Shown in pieces: positions 23,578 to 30,085 of a stretch of DNA of 41,056 nt. The stretch lies in the NCBI GenBank assembly GCA_037441765.1, contig JBBIRM010000010.1:1-41056 (forward strand), read 5' to 3'. The position numbers and the translations under genes were made by a program. Under the pieces are notes generated by a model. It searched no databases. It was not told the origin of the DNA and saw nothing but the letters and a program-made list of their open reading frames with translations. Each line of letters opens with the position of its first letter. Position 1 is the stretch's first letter. This DNA comes from JBBIRM01 sp037441765 (lineage in GTDB: Bacteria > Desulfobacterota > BSN033 > UBA1163).

Positions 23578-24726
23578 TTAATTGCTCAAGATCACAACGG
23601 TTCCAGTAGTAGTGGGGATTCCCCTCCAGCTTTGAGCAAGCCCTGTGGTCACATTTTTAAGTTGATTCTTTCCTGCCTCTCCCCTCAACTGACGGACAAC
23701 TTCAAGAACCTTATGACCTCCATTCAATTCATAAAGGTTTCCCACCCCGAGGCAGCCTCCAGAGGGATTAACTGGAAATTCTCCTGTGATTTCCGTTCCT
23801 CCCATTTCTGTTAGAGGACCGGCTTCTCCCTTCTTACAGATTCTCATGGCTTCAAGATGCTGTAATTCTTTATAAGAGAATTCATCGTTTACCTCTGCAA
23901 AGTCAATTTCCTTTCTCGGATAACGAATCCCTGCCATCTTATAGGCCATCTCTGCTGCAATCTGGGCATAGATGGCTTCTCCCCAATTTCGGGTTTCAAG
24001 TCCTGGGGTGTCTGAACACCACCCAATCCCTCTAATCCAGATGGGTTTGTCCGTAAGTGCTTTGGCCGTCTCTTCTTCTGCAAGCACCACAACGACCGCT
24101 CCATCAGAGTGGGGACTGATATCCATCTGTGTCAAAGGGAAAGAGACCATTTCTGAATTGAGGACATAGTCTATATCAATCAGAACGCTATGGCCAGCAT
24201 ATGGATTGTTTAAGGCATTCTTTTTGTTTTTTACCACAACCCTTGCACACTGTTCACGTGTTGTTCCGGTTTCGTGCATGAAACGGGTCATTTCCAAGGC
24301 AGCCACTGCATGAGGGCTTTCTCTTAGTGGACGATTATATATTGGGTCCATTGCAAAGGTGAGCATCTCTGATAGGGTGAGCATGTTTGAGGCTTTACTC
24401 AAACCCTGGACCACAGAGATTGGACCAATTCCAGAGAGGATCATCATATAGGCAGAGGCCAATGAATGGATGAAATCACCTGGGACGGTGTAAATAGATT
24501 TAAGCACCGCGCCTAACTGATCAGGAGAATACTCATCGGCGATGCTATAGCCTTCAAAAAAATCCTCTGCTGTGCTGACAAATGACCCAACATCTTTTGG
24601 TTCAATACCCGCATCAATATAGGCCTTCATAGCCGCCTCATAGGTTAACTCTCGGTAGGAAACATCGGGAGTCGTTGCACGAAACCCCGTTGTTCCTATT
24701 CCAACAATTGCAATCCTTTTTGCCAT
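23578..24726 (-). CDS. Thiolase-like (SCP-x/Ltp2-type) protein without catalytic Cys, copy 2
   Basis: A 382-residue thiolase-fold protein, clearly related to copy 1 (shared MAYKMAGI and PSGGCLGVGN segments) but distinct. The N-terminus reads IAIVGIGTTGF. There is no Cys at the nucleophile site (YTVPGDFIHSLASAYMM, about residues 79-95); the first Cys of the protein comes near residue 160. GNP of copy 1 becomes GNL here, followed by a residue pattern (YELNGGHK) that differs from all usual thiolase motifs. It is first in this four-gene run, after AAAGGAGGA. It may be a structural partner of copy 1 or a second aldolase. Confidence 0.88.
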   Translation of the reverse strand: MAKRIAIVGIGTTGFRATTPDVSYRELTYEAAMKAYIDAGIEPKDVGSFVSTAEDFFEGYSIADEYSPDQLGAVLKSIYTVPGDFIHSLASAYMMILSGIGPISVVQGLSKASNMLTLSEMLTFAMDPIYNRPLRESPHAVAALEMTRFMHETGTTREQCARVVVKNKKNALNNPYAGHSVLIDIDYVLNSEMVSFPLTQMDISPHSDGAVVVVLAEEETAKALTDKPIWIRGIGWCSDTPGLETRNWGEAIYAQIAAEMAYKMAGIRYPRKEIDFAEVNDEFSYKELQHLEAMRICKKGEAGPLTEMGGTEITGEFPVNPSGGCLGVGNLYELNGGHKVLEVVRQLRGEAGKNQLKNVTTGLAQSWRGIPTTTGTVVILSN

Positions 24727-24909
24727 CTTAGATTTTCCTCCTTTCTTTTTTACTTTTTATTCTTAACTGATAAATCCTTCACCCCCCTTATTATCAAGAT
24801 TCTGAATTAATAGTTTTATAGAAAGTGGAATGTAAAATTTTTAGAGAAGTTAATAAAACCCACTTAACGTAAACTGTAAAAATAAGTGAAAAAAAATTTA
24901 TTGAAAAAC

Positions 24910-24938
24910 AGGATATCTAATTTTTGTTATTAGGTCAA
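24910..24938 (-). promoter_or_regulatory. Possible promoter of the thiolase-like/DUF35 operon
   Basis: On the minus strand TTGACC (24938-24933), a 17-base spacer and TATCCT (24915-24910) lie in the 277-base gap before the first thiolase-like gene. The gap is very AT-rich and holds no gene. Confidence 0.45.
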
Positions 24939-25003
24939 GATTTTTGTTTAATAATTTTACCCCAAAGGGATTTTCTAAAATTATTAAATAGTTAGAGATG
25001 ACA

Positions 25004-25405
25004 TCACCTCCTTGGTTTAATATTTTCCTTAACCCATTTGACGGCCTCTTCAATGGGAGTACCGGGAGTAAAAATGGCCTTAACCCCACATTGAGTCAGG
25101 GCGGGGATATCCTCTTCAGGGATTATTCCACCACCAAAAACGACAATGTCTTCTGCTCCTTTCTTTTTTAGCAATTCGATGACCTCCGGGAATATGTAAT
25201 CGTGAGCCCCCGAAAGAATCGATAGTCCAATGGCATCTACATCTTCTTGTATAGCGGCCGAAACTATTTGCTCCGGTGTCTGGTGAAGCCCTGTGTAAAT
25301 GACTTCGAAGCCAGCATCCCGAAATCCTCGAGCAATAACCTTAGCCCCGCGATCGTGCCCATCCAGACCAGGCTTAGCAATGAGAATCCGAATCTTTCGA
25401 CTCAT
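25004..25405 (-). CDS. Acyl-CoA mutase small (B12-binding) subunit, second system
   Basis: A 133-residue free-standing cobalamin domain. The start at 25405 (ATG after GATGGAGGGG) is preferred over a longer in-frame start whose extra 18 residues are not conserved. The motif GLDGHDRG with the cobalt-binding His, GLSILSG, and FGGGIIP match the first small subunit at 15230-15628. It partners the isobutyryl-CoA-mutase-like large subunit that ends 69 bases upstream. Confidence 0.92.
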   Translation of the reverse strand: MSRKIRILIAKPGLDGHDRGAKVIARGFRDAGFEVIYTGLHQTPEQIVSAAIQEDVDAIGLSILSGAHDYIFPEVIELLKKKGAEDIVVFGGGIIPEEDIPALTQCGVKAIFTPGTPIEEAVKWVKENIKPRR

Positions 25406-25474
25406 AACCCCTCCATCACCCCACTGATTGCAGATTTCATATTTAAATTCAATTCGCAATCCATACTCTATAGT

Positions 25475-27148
25475 TTAAAAGTACCCTGGATCTGTATATC
25501 GTCCAAAAACTTCACGCCAGACATCGCAGATTTCTTGAATCGTAGCATACTCTCTGACTGCATTGATGATGTGAGGCATTAGGTTTTCTCCATTCTGAGA
25601 GGCCTCACGGATTTTTTGAAGCATTTCTTTTACCTTTTGATTATTTCGGCTTTCCTTCACCTGGCGAAGTCTCCTCAGTTGTCTCTCCTCAATCTCAGGT
25701 TTCATCCTCCAGATGGTAATGGGTGGATGGTCTGTGACATATTTATTCACTCCAACCAAGACCTTCTCCCCTGAATCGATCTGTTTTTGATATCGATAGG
25801 CAGATTCTGCTATCTCGGCCTGAGGGAAACCCCTTTCAATGGCAGCAACCATTCCTCCCATTTCGTCAATCTTTCTTATATATTCCCAGGCCTGTTCTTC
25901 TATCTTATTGGTCAATGCCTCAACAAAATAAGAGCCTGCCAGAGGATCAATAGTATTGACAACACCTGTTTCTTCAGCAAGGATTTGTTGGGTTCTGAGG
26001 GCAATCGTGACCGCTTCCTCTGTCGGGATTGCATAGGTTTCATCCAGAGAGTTGGTATGGAGGGATTGGGTTCCACCTAAGACTGCGGCCAGTGCTTCAT
26101 AAGCAGTTCGAACTACATTGTTATAAGGTTGTTGGGCAGTCAACGAACATCCAGCAGTTTGCGTATGAAAACGAAGCATCCATGAGCGGGGATTTTTTGC
26201 CATAAAACGTTCCCGCATGATCTTTGCCCACATCCTACGGGCTGCTCTGAATTTTGCAATCTCTTCAAAAAAGTCTATGTGGGAATCGAAGAAGAAAGAG
26301 AGCCTCGGGGCAAAGTCATCTACATTGAGGCCTCTTTCCATGGCCGCCTCAACATAGGCAATCCCATCGGCCAGAGTAAAGGCAAGTTCCTGGACTGCTG
26401 TGGCTCCAGCCTCTCGAATATGATAACCGCTGATGCTAATGGTATTCCAACGGGGGACCTCTTTTGTGCAGTATTCAATGGTGTCCACAATGATTCTAAG
26501 AGAAGGCTTGGGAGGGAGCATAAAGGTTTTTTGTGCGATGAACTCCTTGAGCATATCGTTTTGAATCGTTCCCCCAATATCCTTTTTACTCACTCCCTGC
26601 TTTTCAGCCACGACGATATACATTGCTAAAAGGATTGAAGCGGGTGGGTTGATGGTCATCGAGGTGGTTACTTTATCGAGGGGGATTCCTTCAAAAAGGA
26701 TTTCCATATCCTTGAGCGTATCAATGGCAACTCCGCATTTTCCAACCTCTCCCCGGGACATAGGGGAGTCACTATCATATCCCATGAGGGTAGGGTAGTG
26801 AAAGGCAATGGAGAGCCCAGTTTCACCGTGAGCCAAGAGATAATGGAAACGTTTGTTCGTCTCCTCGGGTCCTCCTAAACCAGAGAACATTCTCATCGTC
26901 CATAGTCTCCCACGATACATCGAAGGTTGGATTCCTCGAGTAAATGGATAGATCCCAGGGAATCCAATATCTCTCGAGTAATCTAAACCTTCGATATCCT
27001 CTGGGGTATAGAGACCTTTGATCTCTAAATCTGAGATTGTTGTGAAACGGGGAAGACGTTCTGGAGTTTCAGAAAGAATTTTTGAAAGGTCCTCTGTCCA
27101 TTTTCTTTTTCCCTCTCCGATCTTTTTGAGTTGATCTTCCTTAAACAT
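25475..27148 (-). CDS. Isobutyryl-CoA-mutase-like large subunit
   Basis: A 557-residue catalytic barrel of the B12 acyl-CoA mutase family. Substrate-defining residues differ from the neighbouring mutase: Phe88 (in RMFSG) replaces the Tyr and Gln206 (in IAQKTF) replaces the Arg that holds a second carboxylate, as in isobutyryl-CoA mutase. The PTLMGYDSD motif is also ICM-like. Ala115 is retained, so it is not the 2-hydroxyisobutyryl type, which has Asp there. An odd His117 stands where both ICM and MCM have Asp (AFHYPT against AFDMPT). It likely rearranges a neutral branched acyl-CoA. Start ATG follows GGGGGGATG. It lies 136 bases after the adenosyltransferase gene. Confidence 0.9.
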   Translation of the reverse strand: MFKEDQLKKIGEGKRKWTEDLSKILSETPERLPRFTTISDLEIKGLYTPEDIEGLDYSRDIGFPGIYPFTRGIQPSMYRGRLWTMRMFSGLGGPEETNKRFHYLLAHGETGLSIAFHYPTLMGYDSDSPMSRGEVGKCGVAIDTLKDMEILFEGIPLDKVTTSMTINPPASILLAMYIVVAEKQGVSKKDIGGTIQNDMLKEFIAQKTFMLPPKPSLRIIVDTIEYCTKEVPRWNTISISGYHIREAGATAVQELAFTLADGIAYVEAAMERGLNVDDFAPRLSFFFDSHIDFFEEIAKFRAARRMWAKIMRERFMAKNPRSWMLRFHTQTAGCSLTAQQPYNNVVRTAYEALAAVLGGTQSLHTNSLDETYAIPTEEAVTIALRTQQILAEETGVVNTIDPLAGSYFVEALTNKIEEQAWEYIRKIDEMGGMVAAIERGFPQAEIAESAYRYQKQIDSGEKVLVGVNKYVTDHPPITIWRMKPEIEERQLRRLRQVKESRNNQKVKEMLQKIREASQNGENLMPHIINAVREYATIQEICDVWREVFGRYTDPGYF

Positions 27149-27284
27149 TGACCATCCCCCCTTTTTTGTAAGTCATGATTTGAAATTCTCCAACCATTCT
27201 ATCAATCGATCCGCCTTATAGGATTTTCGGAGATATTTCGATTTATGGAATTTCCCACCCATCAGCGGAGGATTAATCCCAGTG

Positions 27285-27809
27285 TCATATTTCAATTCCC
27301 TCTCTTGCCTTCATCCCCTTTTTGTAATAATGCTTTCTTTCAACCATCTCAGTGACCAGGTCAGCCTTTTCCAGTACCTCTGGTTTAGGATTTCTTCCTG
27401 TCAGAACCAGCTCCACTCCCGGAGGTTTTAAATCCATCAATCGAAGGAGGTCAGAGAGGGGAATCAAGCCATAGTCAACCGCCAGATTGATCTCATCGAG
27501 GATAATGATATCATATTCTTGATTCTCCATGGCCTTTTTAACAAAAGAAAATCCCTCTTGGGATAGTTGAATATCCATGGAATCTGGAGCACTCTTTGAA
27601 ACAAATGTATCCCGTCCAATCATTTTTATGGTTAAAAGTGGGGATAACTTTTTGGCAGACTCTACTTCCCCCTCACCCGTTGTTCCTTTCATAAATTGAA
27701 CGATCAATACCTTCAACCCATGGCCAACCGCTCTAAGGGCCAATCCCAGGGCTGCGGTGGTTTTCCCTTTTCCATCCCCAGTATAGACCTGGATTAAACC
27801 CTTTTCCAT
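27285..27809 (-). CDS. cobO: Cob(I)alamin adenosyltransferase
   Basis: Makes adenosylcobalamin, the cofactor of both mutases here. It has 174 residues of the CobA/BtuR/CobO family: P-loop GDGKGKTTAA (residues 11-20), LKVLIVQFMKG, the DIIILDEINLAVDYGL segment, and ELVLTGRNPKPEVLEKADLVTEMVERKHYY at the C-terminus. It lies between hdrA and the ICM-like mutase in the same direction, 32 bases after hdrA. Confidence 0.94.
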   Translation of the reverse strand: MEKGLIQVYTGDGKGKTTAALGLALRAVGHGLKVLIVQFMKGTTGEGEVESAKKLSPLLTIKMIGRDTFVSKSAPDSMDIQLSQEGFSFVKKAMENQEYDIIILDEINLAVDYGLIPLSDLLRLMDLKPPGVELVLTGRNPKPEVLEKADLVTEMVERKHYYKKGMKAREGIEI

Positions 27810-27841
27810 AAAATCATTAACTCCAGACCCTGAACTCTGAA

Positions 27842-29776
27842 CTAACTTAATTCCCTTATTTGGGCGATGATCTGTTCTGTCCTAAAGTGTCTTAAACTGA
27901 TGGCCCCCGAAGGGCAGGTGGCATTACAGGCACCACAACCCTTGCAGACCGCCTCATTGACGGTCATCACTTTCTTATATGGATCGATCTTTAAAGCTCT
28001 GTATTCACAAATCTGTTCGCAGAGGCCACAGCCTGCACATATCAGGGGGTCCACGCTGGCTGTAATCGGTTCAATCCTTACCTTTTTGGCAAAAAGAGGA
28101 ATGGTTGCCTTCGATGCTGCGCCATGGGCCTGAGAAATGGTGTCGAGGATATCCTTTGGTCCTTGACAGGTACCAGCCAGAAAGATGCCATCTGTAGCGG
28201 TATCGAGAGGTCTTAGTTTGGGGTGAGCCTCAAGAAAGAAACGATCAGGACTCTGAGAAAGTTTGAGGAGGTTTCGAAGAGGATCTCCTTCTTTTCTTTG
28301 GGTAAGCCCTGTGGCTAAAACGACTAAATCCACTATTTCCTCATAGGGTTCTCCTAAGAGTTCGTCATCCGCCTTGACAACCAATTGTCCGGATCTCTGA
28401 TAGATTTCTGAAGGAATTCCTTTCCGATAGAGGACACCCTTTTTCTGGACCTGCTCATAGAATTCCTCCATTCCCTTTGCAAAGGCCCTCATATCAATAT
28501 AACAGACTGTTACCTTTGCCTCGGGAAGTTTCTCTTTAAGAAGGTATGCCTGTTTGGCTGTAAACATACAGCAGACCCTTGAACAATAGTCGTTGCCTAC
28601 AGTTTTATCCCTTGATCCAACACATTGAATAAAGAGAATGTTCTTAGGCTCTTTACCATTGATCACGATTTTACCCTGAGTAGGACCGCTCTCAGAGATC
28701 AGCCTTTCAAATTCCAAAGCAGTGATTACATTTGGATAAAGGCCGTAGCCAAATTCAGGTTTGAGTTTTGGATCGAATAGATCATAGCCTGTAGCCACAA
28801 TGATCGTTCCAACCTCCACCTGAAACTCCATCCCAACCTCTTCAAATCGAATTGCTCCTTCAGGGCAGACCTCCTTGCATTTGCCGCACTCCCCTTTCTG
28901 GAGGAAAAGGCAGTTTTTTGAATCGATGATATAATGATGAGGAATGGCTTGAGGGGAGGGGAGATAGATGGCTTTTCTTTTCGAGAGTCCCATATTGAAT
29001 TCATTTTGAACTTCTACTGGACAGACTTCTTCACATTTCTTACAAACCTTGCACTTTTCTGAATCTATATACGTGGGGTCATGTTTAATCCTGACTTTGA
29101 AATTGCCCACAAATCCCTCCACTTCTTTTACTTCACTATTGATGAGGAGGTGGATCAGTGGATGTTTCATTGCCTCTTCCATCTTTTTAAGAAGGATGGA
29201 TGAGGTTTCTATCAGATTTGGCAGGACCCTATCGATTTGTAAGAGGTGGCCACCAAGAGTTGGAGATTTTTCTACAAGATAGACCTCAAAACCTGAATGG
29301 GCAATGTCAAGACTTGCCTGAATCCCTGCTATGCCACCGCCAATCACAAGCACCGCTGGTGTCACTCCAACTTCGTTTTCCTCGAGAGGTTCGTGAAGAG
29401 AGACCTTGGCAACAGCAGCCGCAATTAAATCCATAGCCTTTTTCGTTGCCTCCTCCTTATCCTGATGGACCCAGGAGCACTGTTCCCTGATATTGGCCAT
29501 TTCAAAATAATAAGGGTTCAATCCTGCTGACCGACAGGCATTGCGATAAGTTGTCTCATGCATTCTGGGGGAGCAGGCGGCTACTACAATCCTGTCTAAG
29601 CCCAGGGTTCTAATATCATTTTTAATGAGATCCTGGCCAGGATCAGAGCACATATATTGATAATTTCTGGCAATTGCTACATTGGAAAGGGACTGAGCAA
29701 ATTCTGTTACCTTTGCTATATCCACCGTAGCGGCAATATTGATTCCACAATGACAGATGTATACCCCGATCTTCAT
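27842..29776 (-). CDS. hdrA: HdrA-type FAD/iron-sulfur protein
   Basis: A 644-residue HdrA-like protein, able to pass electrons between a flavin and iron-sulfur clusters. In order: N-terminal HdrA domain (residues 1-130) with Cys at 8, 10, 43, 68 and 100 (ICHCGIN, YMCSD, AACSP, EQCSWV); FAD Rossmann GGGIAG (146-151); a ferredoxin segment KCKVCKKCEEVCP (241-252); the CVGSRD..YCSRVCC non-classical cluster motif; and two classical 4Fe-4S motifs at the C-terminus (CAGCGLCEQICE, CKGCGACNATCP). One usual HdrA element, the TLDCSACI motif behind the FAD domain, is lost (PNLIETSSILLKK instead). No HdrB/C or MvhD is here. It probably works with the neighbouring HdrA-GltD protein and the Hdr/Nuo-like genes. 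Confidence 0.9.
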   Translation of the reverse strand: MKIGVYICHCGINIAATVDIAKVTEFAQSLSNVAIARNYQYMCSDPGQDLIKNDIRTLGLDRIVVAACSPRMHETTYRNACRSAGLNPYYFEMANIREQCSWVHQDKEEATKKAMDLIAAAVAKVSLHEPLEENEVGVTPAVLVIGGGIAGIQASLDIAHSGFEVYLVEKSPTLGGHLLQIDRVLPNLIETSSILLKKMEEAMKHPLIHLLINSEVKEVEGFVGNFKVRIKHDPTYIDSEKCKVCKKCEEVCPVEVQNEFNMGLSKRKAIYLPSPQAIPHHYIIDSKNCLFLQKGECGKCKEVCPEGAIRFEEVGMEFQVEVGTIIVATGYDLFDPKLKPEFGYGLYPNVITALEFERLISESGPTQGKIVINGKEPKNILFIQCVGSRDKTVGNDYCSRVCCMFTAKQAYLLKEKLPEAKVTVCYIDMRAFAKGMEEFYEQVQKKGVLYRKGIPSEIYQRSGQLVVKADDELLGEPYEEIVDLVVLATGLTQRKEGDPLRNLLKLSQSPDRFFLEAHPKLRPLDTATDGIFLAGTCQGPKDILDTISQAHGAASKATIPLFAKKVRIEPITASVDPLICAGCGLCEQICEYRALKIDPYKKVMTVNEAVCKGCGACNATCPSGAISLRHFRTEQIIAQIRELS

Positions 29777-29833
29777 ATCAAATTATAACCATAGGGCATA
29801 GAGCAAAGTGCATAGCCTCAACTAGGTTGTTTT

Positions 29834-30052
29834 AGATTTCTGAAAAGTATTTAAAAAAGATTTTTAGACTGGGGAGGTGGGGTGAAAAGCCTTCGAGCGG
29901 ATACCTTTAACAGTTTGGCACTATTGATTAATTCCCTGAAAATGTTTGTTTTTCTCTTAAACAATTGTTAGCAAAATAATTTTTTAGTGCCCGCATTCGA
30001 AGGGTTTGGAACCCTACCTCCCCAGTCTTTAAAGGACTTTTTCAGAAGTCTC
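29834..30052. mobile_element. MITE-like repeat element, copy 2
   Basis: A 219-bp element, the inverted twin of copy 1 at 3495-3717, with the same terminal repeats (TTCTGAAAAGT left; ACTTTTTCAGAAGTCTC right) and interior. It fills most of the 309-base gap between the hdrA-GltD fusion and hdrA genes, whose transcription would have to cross it; its long inverted arms could fold in the RNA. Confidence 0.85.
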
Positions 30053-30085
30053 TGTTTCCTAACTGCACAATCATCAGCCTGAAAT

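Noticed and set aside
24727..25003. A cobalamin riboswitch or small RNA in the 277-base gap near the B12 genes
   Set aside because: No B12-box-like sequence was found here or before the adenosyltransferase; only a possible promoter is visible.
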